In this document: in pieces, positions 33,668-41,664 of the stretch
How the letters are laid out: each line of letters starts with the position of its first letter
How positions within the stretch are numbered: position 1 is the stretch's first letter
Source of the DNA: Sporobacter sp942492735
Lineage (GTDB): Bacteria > Bacillota > Clostridia > Oscillospirales > Oscillospiraceae
Assembly (NCBI GenBank): GCA_942492735.1
Contig: OW818648.1
Coordinates: forward strand, 2,790,001-2,854,000
DNA length: 64,000 nt
Reading direction: 5' to 3'
Position numbers and translations under genes: made by a program
Notes under the pieces: generated by a model
The model's database searches: none
What the model saw: only the letters and a program-made list of their open reading frames with translations
What the model was told of the DNA's origin: nothing

Positions 33668-34702
33668 TTATTTTACTATTGCTGCGGAATACCCGTTTGT
33701 ATCGATTGTGAAATCATTTGAGGTGCCGACGATAAATGCCGTCATCGATACGGCTGAGCTGATGGCACCGAAGGCTTCGCTGTCGAGCGTATCGGAGTAG
33801 ACAACGCTCTCTCCTGGCTGCAGCTCGGTTGTTCCGGTCGCCAGTATAAACATTTTGTCGGCAGACCAGGTATAAAGATTATTGCCCTTGTCGTCAAACA
33901 GCTTGAAGTCATATTTCTGTCCGCTCGTGTGGTTGATCGTGATGGGCTTATCCGAATTGTTCTGCAGGGTGAGCGACATTACCAGGGATCCGCCTTTGAC
34001 AAGCCATGCTGAAGCAGTCACATCGACGGTGGATTGGAGACTGTCCAGCAGCGGAATCAAGCGTGAGACAACCGTACAGGCCTCGGCGCGGGTCGCGCCG
34101 TCCCTCGGGAACAGCATATTATTGCCTCTGCCGTATATAAGCTTCAGGATCACGGACGTGATGACGTCGTTCTTATATGCCGCTGTGATTTCAGCATCGT
34201 CGTCGAACGGTGCCGGCATGATTTTGATGATAGCGTAATTGCCGCCGGTCTTGTAATTCAGCGCGTTGATAATCCAGTGTATCATCAAGTCGCGCTCGAG
34301 CTGTTTATCGGGATTAAAGCTGCCGCCGCATTCGATAATACCGGTGGTGGCGAGGTCGATGAGCGCGTTTGCGCCAACATCCGTGTTTTTCATGTCGTCA
34401 AAATCACGGCTGACGTCGGGCGCGGCAAAGTAATTGATGCTGATACCGAGCGCTTTATGCAGGAGCTGTACAAACTCGATTCGGGTGATCTTTTGGTTCG
34501 GGTTAAATTTCGAGCTGCCGTCGGAAAAAATATCCGTGTATCCGTATTTCGTCACCGCGTCGGTAAACCATTTGCCGGAAATATCACTGTATGCGCTTCC
34601 GGTATCCGCTTTCGCAGCTGCCGAAACCGGCAGTGATGTCATCGGTGCTACCGCCAGCAGCAGCGATATGACAATCATTGATATCAGTATTCTTTTTTTC
34701 AT
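33668..34702 (-). CDS. SLH-domain protein with BsuPI-like C-terminus (copy 1)
   Basis: 344 residues, same architecture as the downstream copy: signal peptide (MKKRILISMIVISLLLAVAP), three SLH modules (AYSDISGKWFTDAVTKYGYT, IECGGSFNPDKQLERDLM, YGRGNNMLFPRDGATRAEA), and a BsuPI-like domain (SLVMSLTLQNNSDKPITINH, NLYTWSADKMF, LQPGESVVYSD). The two proteins end almost identically (FTIDT-GY-A-IVK). Cell-surface location; binding partner unknown. Confidence 0.88.
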   Translation of the reverse strand: MKKRILISMIVISLLLAVAPMTSLPVSAAAKADTGSAYSDISGKWFTDAVTKYGYTDIFSDGSSKFNPNQKITRIEFVQLLHKALGISINYFAAPDVSRDFDDMKNTDVGANALIDLATTGIIECGGSFNPDKQLERDLMIHWIINALNYKTGGNYAIIKIMPAPFDDDAEITAAYKNDVITSVILKLIYGRGNNMLFPRDGATRAEACTVVSRLIPLLDSLQSTVDVTASAWLVKGGSLVMSLTLQNNSDKPITINHTSGQKYDFKLFDDKGNNLYTWSADKMFILATGTTELQPGESVVYSDTLDSEAFGAISSAVSMTAFIVGTSNDFTIDTNGYSAAIVK

Positions 34703-34846
34703 ATGAACCCTCCGTTCTAATATGTATTCTGCATTCTTTGACGGTTCATGTTGACCAATTGTTCCACCGATTTTGTCATAAGACAGATTTATATGGGCAG
34801 ATTAGGATTGTAAAGATAATATTTAACCCTCATGAGGAGTGTTTTT

Positions 34847-35767
34847 TTGGAGATGATCAGCTATGGAATTGAAAACTTTGGAAGGCTGAAGGCTGTCATG
34901 CTGCACCGGCCTGATATGTCAATCACAAAAGTGAATAAGGAAAATATGAAATACTTTCTGTTTGACCGCGTGCCCGAGGTCGACAGATATTTGGAGGAAC
35001 ACCGGCAATACGGTCAGCTGCTCGAGCAAAACGGCGTCACTGTTTATCAGCTGTCCGAGCATGTTAAAAGAAACACAGAGCTTGTCGAACGGCTGCCGAA
35101 TCTTACCTATCTGCACGATATTGACGAGATTACATCGCACGGGGCTATTGTGTCAAAAATGGCGTCGCAGGGGCGCAGCCATGAGGAAATTGCCGTCGCG
35201 GAGGCGCTTGGCAACCTTGGTATCCCAACGCTCTATGAACCGAATGAAGGCGATGCTTTTGAGGGCTGCTTGCTTGTGGATAATCATACCGTATTTATCG
35301 CGAACACAGAGCGCCATAACAGCCCGTCCATCCAACGGTTCATCGATTTTATTCTTGGGTATTTCAATACTGTCGTTTATGCTATTATCCCAAAGGAAAG
35401 ACGGTACATGCATCCGGACATGATAATAAACCGCATGACGAAAAATCTGATGGTTTATTATCCGCCCGCGTTTTTGAACACCTATGTTGTGACGAAGACC
35501 GGCATCACGCAAATTGAAATCAAGGAATGGCTGAAGACCAGACAAATCGAGGTTGTCCCGATATCAGACGCCGAACAAAAACGCTGGGGAACGTCGTTTG
35601 TCCCGCTAGAACCGGGTTTGATCATAAATTATGATATATCACTCGATATGCAAACGATAAAGACTCTCGAACACGAAGGCGTCCGGTTTATCCATTTCCA
35701 TCCCGACGCACTGCTCGCCGGCGGCGGAAGCCTACGCTGCCTGACGATGCGTTTGCTGCGGGAATAA
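34847..35767 (+). CDS. Arginine deiminase-like / amidinotransferase-fold protein
   Basis: About 306 residues. TTG 34847 follows GAGGAG by seven bases; ATG 34853 is the next choice. Guanidine-modifying fold: GRLKAVMLHRPDMSI at the start, PNLTYLHDIDEIT, IPTLYEPNEGDAFEGCLLVD, and the C-terminal HPDALLAGGGSLRCLTMRLLR, where Cys is the expected nucleophile (standard arginine deiminase has GGGxHCMT). It is shorter than ArcA (about 400), and no arcB or arcC lies nearby. Substrate uncertain. Confidence 0.8.
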   Translation: MEMISYGIENFGRLKAVMLHRPDMSITKVNKENMKYFLFDRVPEVDRYLEEHRQYGQLLEQNGVTVYQLSEHVKRNTELVERLPNLTYLHDIDEITSHGAIVSKMASQGRSHEEIAVAEALGNLGIPTLYEPNEGDAFEGCLLVDNHTVFIANTERHNSPSIQRFIDFILGYFNTVVYAIIPKERRYMHPDMIINRMTKNLMVYYPPAFLNTYVVTKTGITQIEIKEWLKTRQIEVVPISDAEQKRWGTSFVPLEPGLIINYDISLDMQTIKTLEHEGVRFIHFHPDALLAGGGSLRCLTMRLLRE

Positions 35768-35820
35768 AGGCCGTGTGCGTCCTGCCGTGTCGACGTGACG
35801 CGAAAAGCCATAATATCAGC

Positions 35821-35918
35821 GTAGGGGCGGATTCTATATCCGCCTACCGCGGTAGACATGGGAAAAGGAAAGAAAACAGGACGTGCGAGGAAAGGGCGGA
35901 TATAGAATCCGCCCCTAC
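35821..35918. repeat. GTAGGG-family dispersed inverted repeat (best-preserved copy)
   Basis: The left arm starts GTAGGGGCGGATTCTATATC at 35821 and continues through CGCC. The right arm starts GGGCGGATATAGAATCCGCC and ends CCTAC at 35918. The 24-base arms are exact complements around about 50 bases. Confidence 0.85.
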
Positions 35919-36004
35919 AATATTGAGACGGTAAGATTGCGTTTGTTTGACAAATATGTGGCGGTTTGCTAAACTAATATCAGTCTGTTGAAAGGAATTG
36001 ACAT

Positions 36005-36193
36005 ATGGACAAATATATACCGTTTGAGAAGCTGTCCAAACAGAAAAAGAGGGAACAGCTCGCAAAAAAACGGGGGTCATGGGGCGCGATCAGCCCGGTG
36101 ACAAGAAAACCCGATAACCCAAAGGCTTATAAGCGCTTGAAGGCACGGAAGTTGAGTGATGACTCGACGGACGTGCCTTTTATGTCATCGTGA
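36005..36193 (+). CDS. Small basic conserved protein
   Basis: 62 residues, rich in Lys and Arg, beginning MDKYIPFEKLSKQKKREQLA and containing RGSWGAISPVTRKPDNPKAY. The sequence resembles short uncharacterised proteins of Firmicutes. AAAGGAATTGACAT precedes the ATG. Its last 14 bases overlap the end of the convergent GH18 gene. Nucleic-acid binding is possible from charge alone. Confidence 0.6.
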   Translation: MDKYIPFEKLSKQKKREQLAKKRGSWGAISPVTRKPDNPKAYKRLKARKLSDDSTDVPFMSS

Positions 36194-37811
36194 TAGTCGG
36201 TATTTGTATCGGAAGCGAGGCGGGAGTTGGCAGCTGCGTCACAAGTACCGCGGCCTCAGCCCGTGTTATTATACCGCTCGGCTTAAATGTTCCATCCGGA
36301 AAACCTATCATCACTTGGTTTGCCGCCAACACTTCGATCGCTTCAAACGACCAGGGATTGCTCAGCGGCGTCACATCGGTGAACGTATTGATGGCTTTCC
36401 CGTTCTGCAAAACGAGGGCGTTTCGAATCATGACGGCGATTTCTTCGCGCATCACCGGCCTGTCGGGATCGAACATGTTGTCGCCGATACCTGTTATGAT
36501 GTGATACTTCCGCGCTGTTTCGACATAAGGCTGTGCCCAGGTGCCGATGCAATCGTCAAAGCTGTACGCCGGATTGGCTTCAACCTTCAGACCGAGCCAC
36601 CGAACGAGAATTGTTGCGGCCTGTGCCCGGGTAAGGGATTCATCGGGGGAAAATTTATTATCACCGCAGCCTTCAATCAGCTTTCTCATATAGGCGTCCA
36701 GGATATAATCTTTTGACGGATTGTTCTCAATATCGGTGAAAGTGCAGTTGTTCAGCCACAATTTGTAATAGTTCCAAGTGTTGTCGGTTTCCTGGCCGAG
36801 CGCCCAGCTGCCGGTACCCTTGATATCATATTTATTGACGAGCTCAAGCTTTGTTTTAACTGAATTTTCACTTTCGTACCAGATCGTATATGTACCTACA
36901 TCCAGAGCTTGTCCGCCGATTATCGGCTTCGTATCCCCCGGGTTTATCGTTATGACAGCGCGTGTCGATTGGCTGGTCGGGTCGATCTGGACGGAGCCGC
37001 CGTAGTTATTGACAAGCTGTGCGATCTTCGTGTTGGTGACACCATAACCGTTTGGATATCCGCCGTTATCTGACCAAATGCGTCCGTAGAAGGGAAGCCC
37101 GATGACGACTTTTTCTTTCGGTATAAGACCAAGCGCATACTGAATCGAATTCTCAATATAAGACAGGCTTGAGACAGGCCCGGCCGGACCACCGTAATAA
37201 TGCTCATCATATGCCATAATCATCAGATAGGTGCAGTTTTCTGCGAGGGCTGCGTAGTCATAAGAACCCTGCCAGCCGGTCGTCCAGCCAAACGGATTGG
37301 CAGCGACAGATACAACGAGTGTTTTATCCTCAGGGAGTTGGGAGCGGAGCAGCCGGATAAACGCAACATAAGCCTCCCGTTCCATTGAAGTCACGTTTTC
37401 AATGTCGATATTAACGCCGTCCAACTCGTACAGACTAACAGCCTCGGCAATACTTTTGGATAGCGCTTCCCGATTGTTCAGCGCGGCTACGCCAACGTCG
37501 CGAGACCAGCCGTTCGATAGAAACGGTACAACATTGATGCCGCGGCTATGCATGTCGTATACGAAGTCCGAGCTGATGGATGAGGTCAGCGCAAGGCTGC
37601 CGTCGCTGTTAAGGGAGAAATAATTCGGAGAAACCTCGTTTAAGGAATTCTGGGTATTGTCAACGAGACTCGTATAGCTTGCTGTATCCTCAAAAAATAT
37701 GTAGGACATGTTGAACTTATAATCGACTGCTTTTGCTTTAAGCCCTCCAAAAAAAGAAAGGATTACCGCCAAGCAAATACTCATGATCACCATTTTTTTA
37801 GCCGTTTTCAA
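36180..37811 (-). CDS. Secreted GH18-like protein with SLH domains (copy 1)
   Basis: About 543 residues from TTG 37811, seven bases after AGGAG; earlier in-frame ATG at 37871 has no such site. Signal peptide about 1-28. GH18 barrel about 30-350 with ELDGVNIDIENV, where Glu138 is the catalytic acid (the consensus DGxDxDxE has Asn at the middle Asp), and VIGLPFYGRIWSD, typical of YaaH/SpoVG-like spore and wall hydrolases. Three SLH modules occupy about 355-540. It is probably wall-attached and acts on peptidoglycan or related glycans. Confidence 0.87.
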   Translation of the reverse strand: MKTAKKMVIMSICLAVILSFFGGLKAKAVDYKFNMSYIFFEDTASYTSLVDNTQNSLNEVSPNYFSLNSDGSLALTSSISSDFVYDMHSRGINVVPFLSNGWSRDVGVAALNNREALSKSIAEAVSLYELDGVNIDIENVTSMEREAYVAFIRLLRSQLPEDKTLVVSVAANPFGWTTGWQGSYDYAALAENCTYLMIMAYDEHYYGGPAGPVSSLSYIENSIQYALGLIPKEKVVIGLPFYGRIWSDNGGYPNGYGVTNTKIAQLVNNYGGSVQIDPTSQSTRAVITINPGDTKPIIGGQALDVGTYTIWYESENSVKTKLELVNKYDIKGTGSWALGQETDNTWNYYKLWLNNCTFTDIENNPSKDYILDAYMRKLIEGCGDNKFSPDESLTRAQAATILVRWLGLKVEANPAYSFDDCIGTWAQPYVETARKYHIITGIGDNMFDPDRPVMREEIAVMIRNALVLQNGKAINTFTDVTPLSNPWSFEAIEVLAANQVMIGFPDGTFKPSGIITRAEAAVLVTQLPTPASLPIQIPTITMT

Positions 37812-38055
37812 AAAATCACTCCTCTTATGCACGATGTGTAAAAGCTTGATGTCAGATTTTATGTACTGCATTTATTAAACAGTTTAATTATCTTTGTTTA
37901 AAAATGCAGTCGGAAAATGACAGGAAATATGAAAAGTGATAAAAATAGCACAAAAAATGACCACACATCCTGGCAGAGGAAACGTCGACATCATGGACTT
38001 CAATGAGTAATCAGTTGTTCTGCCTATTGTAATACGCGTTTATATACAAACGTAT

Positions 38056-38159
38056 ATGTCATTCTGAGGAGTGAAGCGACGAAGAATCTCCAGGGAACCT
38101 CATATCAGCGCAACAGCTGAAGGTTACCTGGAGATTCTTCACATCGTTCAGAATGACAT
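38056..38159. repeat. Imperfect palindromic intergenic element (ATGTCATTCTGA family)
   Basis: ATGTCATTCTGA at the left end and TCAGAATGACAT at the right end are exact inverted arms. Inside, GAAGAATCTCCAGG and CCTGGAGATTCTTC form a second inverted pair. It is about 104 bases, a MITE-like or REP-like element. It lies in the 387-base gap between the two GH18 genes; the rest of that gap (37812-38055) is AT-rich and I see no gene. Confidence 0.7.
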
Positions 38160-38198
38160 TAATTATATAGTGGTAAATTTGAGCAGTCACTATTAATC

Positions 38199-39779
38199 TT
38201 AGATTTTATTCATTCTTGTTAACAGCGCTGTCATTTCGGCGCGTGAAACATTATTCTGCGGTCCGAATTTTCCGTCGGGATATCCCATGATCATATTATT
38301 CTCATTCATAGCGGTGATTGCCGCATAAGACCAGGGGTTGCCGTCAAGCGAAACATCACTAAAGGATATTTGCTGACTTTCTGGAGTGTAGCCGAGCAGA
38401 TTATTCAGCATCACGGCAATCTCCTGGCGGCTGACCGGTTTATCCGGTACGAATTGGTTTCCGCCGATGCCGGAAATCACATTATAACGCCTTGCGGTAT
38501 TGATATAATCTTCGGCCCAGTTTCCGTTTGTATCGCTAAAACTGAAATCTGTGTTTGGTTCAACAGGATAGCCCAGCATTCTGACAAGCATCGCCGCGGC
38601 TTCGGCGCGTGTCAAGGCGTTATCGGGCGCGAAGGTGTCTGGCGAAATGCCCTTAACCCAGTTGTTCATGAAGGCATTGAGTATATCGTTCTTTGCCCAG
38701 CTGTTCTGAATATCCCCGAATGTACATCCGTTCAGCCAGAGCTTGTAATAATTCCAGGTACTGCTGCCTTCCTGCCCGAGACTCCAGCTTCCGGAACCCT
38801 TAATATCGTATTTTTGAACCAGAAACAGCTTGGCTTTGAGTGTCTGCTCATTTTCAAACCAAATGGTATAGGTGCCTTCAGCCAACGCTTTTCCGCCAAT
38901 GACCGGCTTTGCATCCGCCGCGCCGATGGTGATTTTGGCATAGGCCGACTGGCTGGTGCTGTCTATGGCGACAGTTCCCTTGTACTTCGTTATCAGCTGG
39001 TCGATTTTTGTATTGCTGATGCCGTAACCCTTCGGATTACCGACGCTATCGGACCAGATGCGTCCGTAAAAGGGCAGACCAAGAACGATTTTCTCTTTAG
39101 GGATCAAATTGAGCGCATATTTGATCGATTTCTCAACAAAAGATAGGCTTGAAACAGGCCCAGGCTTACTCCCGTAATAAGACTCGTCGTACGCCATGAT
39201 CATGAGATAGTCGCAATAAGCTGCCAGACCGGCGTAGTCATATGAGCCCTGCCATCCGGTGTTATGGCCGTACGGATTAGCAGCGACAGCGACGGCGATC
39301 TTTTTGCCTGCGGGAATTTTCTCGCGCAGCAAACGCACAAAATCCACATAATCAGCCCGCTGGTACTGATTCAGATTTTCAAGATCGACATTGACGCCGT
39401 CCAGATTGTATGTATCAATTGCCTGGGCAATACTTATCGCAAGCGCTTCTCTGTTACTGAGTGCATCGATGCCGATTTGTTGGTCCCAGTCATTTGTCAG
39501 ATACGGTACAACCTCAATGCCTCTGGCGTGCATATCATTCACAAAGCTTGTGCTCACTGCATTCGTAATGACAAGATTTCCTGATGAATCCAACGCGAAG
39601 TAATTGGGCGATACCTCATTGAGTGAATTCTGCGTTCCGTCAACAAGCTTTGTATACCCAGAGGAATTGCCGAAGTATATGTAGGACATGTTGAACTTCA
39701 ATCCCGCAGCGACTGCGTTTGAACCAAGGCTTATGCTAAGAACAATGAATAGGAACAAGCTGAGTACTTTAAATTTCAA
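38199..39779 (-). CDS. Secreted GH18-like protein with SLH domains (copy 2)
   Basis: 526 residues from TTG 39779 behind GAGGAGG. Signal peptide about 1-25 (ending NAVAA). GH18 domain about 27-345 with NLDGVNVDLENL (Glu134 as acid) and VLGLPFYGRIWSD. Three SLH modules follow (TFGDIQNSWAKNDILNAFMN, YSFSD-type repeats, GYPDGKFGPQNNVSRAEMTA). It is a close paralogue of the upstream-coordinate GH18 protein, so the pair arose by duplication. Confidence 0.88.
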   Translation of the reverse strand: MKFKVLSLFLFIVLSISLGSNAVAAGLKFNMSYIYFGNSSGYTKLVDGTQNSLNEVSPNYFALDSSGNLVITNAVSTSFVNDMHARGIEVVPYLTNDWDQQIGIDALSNREALAISIAQAIDTYNLDGVNVDLENLNQYQRADYVDFVRLLREKIPAGKKIAVAVAANPYGHNTGWQGSYDYAGLAAYCDYLMIMAYDESYYGSKPGPVSSLSFVEKSIKYALNLIPKEKIVLGLPFYGRIWSDSVGNPKGYGISNTKIDQLITKYKGTVAIDSTSQSAYAKITIGAADAKPVIGGKALAEGTYTIWFENEQTLKAKLFLVQKYDIKGSGSWSLGQEGSSTWNYYKLWLNGCTFGDIQNSWAKNDILNAFMNNWVKGISPDTFAPDNALTRAEAAAMLVRMLGYPVEPNTDFSFSDTNGNWAEDYINTARRYNVISGIGGNQFVPDKPVSRQEIAVMLNNLLGYTPESQQISFSDVSLDGNPWSYAAITAMNENNMIMGYPDGKFGPQNNVSRAEMTALLTRMNKI

Positions 39780-40100
39780 GCGACAGGGTCCTCCTCGGTA
39801 CTATTAATACTATACTAAATGTACTATAGAGGATCAACTTTCGCCATGAACAAATAATGGCTGAGATTAATCCGTGTGACGCGTCACAAGAGACAATCCT
39901 CAGTCGCCTGCGGGCGACAGCTCCTTTGCCTCAGGAGCCTAAATTGGAAGGCTGTAAATTCTTGAATCGACACTACGAGAACCGTATGTGCGCCGAAGGG
40001 CGGCCATTGGCCGTCCGCCTTGTCGGCGTAATGCAGCAGTATTTATGAAAAAGGCAGCAGCGGATTTACCGCTGCTGCCTTTACGAAATCTCTTTATTTA
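39780..40100. other. Intergenic stretch with a partial GTAGGG-family repeat
   Basis: About 320 bases without a supported gene. AGGGCGGCCATTGGCCGTCC begins at 39997 and continues as GCCTTGTCGGCGTAATGC, which matches the arm of the element at 28393. Just before the SDR gene, a short GCAGCAGCGG/CCGCTGCTGC hairpin at 40052-40078 followed by TTT could terminate the SDR transcript or the upstream region. Confidence 0.5.
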
Positions 40101-40862
40101 TTATCCCATGTTGCAGGCGCCGCCGTCGATGACGATGGTGCTGCCGGTGACCCAGTCGGCTTCGTTTGACGCGAGCCAGACGGCGGCATAGGCGATGTCG
40201 TTTGGCTCGCCGAGTCTGCCGACGGGGCAGACCTCTTTGCAGATCTGCGCCTGAACTTCGGGATTGTCGCGGACCCAATCGGGTGTCAGGTTCGTCTGGA
40301 CAGGGCCGGGACAGATGACATTGAGGCGGACGCCCTGCGGTGAGAACTCGCGAATCATATCGCGCGTCATTTTATTGATACCGGCTTTGAATGCGCCGTA
40401 CAGATACGCGTTTGTCTCAGGTTTCATGACGGAAATAGACGCGACGTTGGTGATTGACGCATGCCCGTTTTTGACGAGTGTGGGCATAAACGCCTGCATC
40501 ATCCAGTAATAGCCGCGGAAATTTGTCTCGAATACCTTTTCGAGGTCGTCGTCGTCATGCTCCAGATAGGGCTTATGAACGAGTATGCCCGCGTTGTTGA
40601 ACAGTGTCGTCACGTCGCCGTATGTATCAAGCGTTACCTTGAGGAGATGCGCAATATCACTCTTTTTGCGGACGTCGGTTGAGACAAAGATGCCTTCGCC
40701 GCCGACGGCCTTGATGCCCTCAACGGTTTCCTTGCCGTCATCCTTATTGCGGTTGGCACAGACAACCTTGGCGCCTTCCTTTGCGAACATAATGGCGGTC
40801 GCCCGGCCAATTCCTGAGCCGGCCCCAGTCACGACAGCTATTTTCCCGTCAAGTCTTCCCAT
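40101..40862 (-). CDS. Short-chain dehydrogenase/reductase
   Basis: 253 residues, classical SDR. Cofactor loop VVTGAGSGIGRATA (residues about 10-23), NNAG motif LFNNAGILVHKP, catalytic NVASISVMKPETNAYLYGAFK with Ser and YxxxK, and PGPVQTNLTPDW. ANRN after the second strand suggests possible NADP preference. The C-terminal WVTGSTIVIDGG is typical. AAAGGAG precedes the ATG. Substrate unknown. Confidence 0.92.
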   Translation of the reverse strand: MGRLDGKIAVVTGAGSGIGRATAIMFAKEGAKVVCANRNKDDGKETVEGIKAVGGEGIFVSTDVRKKSDIAHLLKVTLDTYGDVTTLFNNAGILVHKPYLEHDDDDLEKVFETNFRGYYWMMQAFMPTLVKNGHASITNVASISVMKPETNAYLYGAFKAGINKMTRDMIREFSPQGVRLNVICPGPVQTNLTPDWVRDNPEVQAQICKEVCPVGRLGEPNDIAYAAVWLASNEADWVTGSTIVIDGGACNMG

Positions 40863-41079
40863 TTTTCACGTCTCCTTTTATTTCGTTGCCGATCTAGGCA
40901 GAAATTCTGGTAAAAAAGCTAAAAAATCAATCATAATTATAAACCAGGTTAGTTAAGTTGTAAAGTTGCATTCATACGTAAAAACTCAGCGCGTTATGTA
41001 TAATATTACATTGACAGTGTTTTTCGGCAACGATATACTTTATTAAATATGATTAAAATTAGAAAGGGGCAGGGGTTTT

Positions 41080-41118
41080 GTAGGCGGCCATTGGCTGTGC
41101 GCGTTCTGCAGCAATCCC
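41080..41118. repeat. Partial GTAGGG-family repeat before the AOR ferredoxin gene
   Basis: GTAGGCGGCCATTGGCTGTG followed by CGCGTTCTGCAGCA resembles the arm at 28393 and 39997. It lies between AGAAAGGGGCAGGGG, which looks like a ribosome site, and the likely ATG at 41130. Confidence 0.5.
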
Positions 41119-41129
41119 GTTCAACGTAT

Positions 41130-41663
41130 ATGGAAGAAAAACAAGACAGAGTATTCGGCAATCATATCGTCCAGTATTCGCCTGAGTACTCGTTCTGCGC
41201 AGGCTGTACTTCCTGTGAGGTTATATGTACCCTGACACATGACGGGCTCGTCAGTCCCAGCTACAACAGGATTTTTGTGAGCAGGGAGAACCGGTCGATG
41301 ATTCATACGGTGCAGTCCTGCCAGCACTGCTCGGACCACCCGTGCTACGATAAATGCCCGAAGAAGGATCTCGCGATGAAGATCGACGAGAATAATATCG
41401 TCTATATCGACGAGAACGAATGCATCGGCTGCGGGCTCTGCGTGAAAGCCTGCGTATTTACACCATCGCGCATCAATATGGTGGTGTCGAAAGACAAGGC
41501 GTTAAAAAAAGCGAAGAAATGCGATCTCTGCCGAACACGGGTAGACGGCCCGGCTTGTGTGCAATGGTGCCCTGTTCGTTGTATCGGGCTGAGCGAGCAG
41601 TCTGTTATGACACCGACAAGCGCTGCGCCTGTGGCAACCCAGTCCTTAAAGGAGGCGAAATAA
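41130..41663 (+). CDS. Ferredoxin-like electron-transfer subunit of AOR
   Basis: 177 residues from ATG 41130. Cys-rich: CAGCTSCEVIC, CQHCSDHPCYDKCP, CIGCGLCVKACVF and CDLC..C.WCP, enough for about four [4Fe-4S] clusters. It resembles the 4Fe-4S subunit found beside AOR-family enzymes. The stop is one base before the AOR start. The start is uncertain: the frame is open to ATG 41049, but that upstream part is repeat DNA (41080-41118). Confidence 0.82.
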   Translation: MEEKQDRVFGNHIVQYSPEYSFCAGCTSCEVICTLTHDGLVSPSYNRIFVSRENRSMIHTVQSCQHCSDHPCYDKCPKKDLAMKIDENNIVYIDENECIGCGLCVKACVFTPSRINMVVSKDKALKKAKKCDLCRTRVDGPACVQWCPVRCIGLSEQSVMTPTSAAPVATQSLKEAK

Positions 41664-41664
41664 T

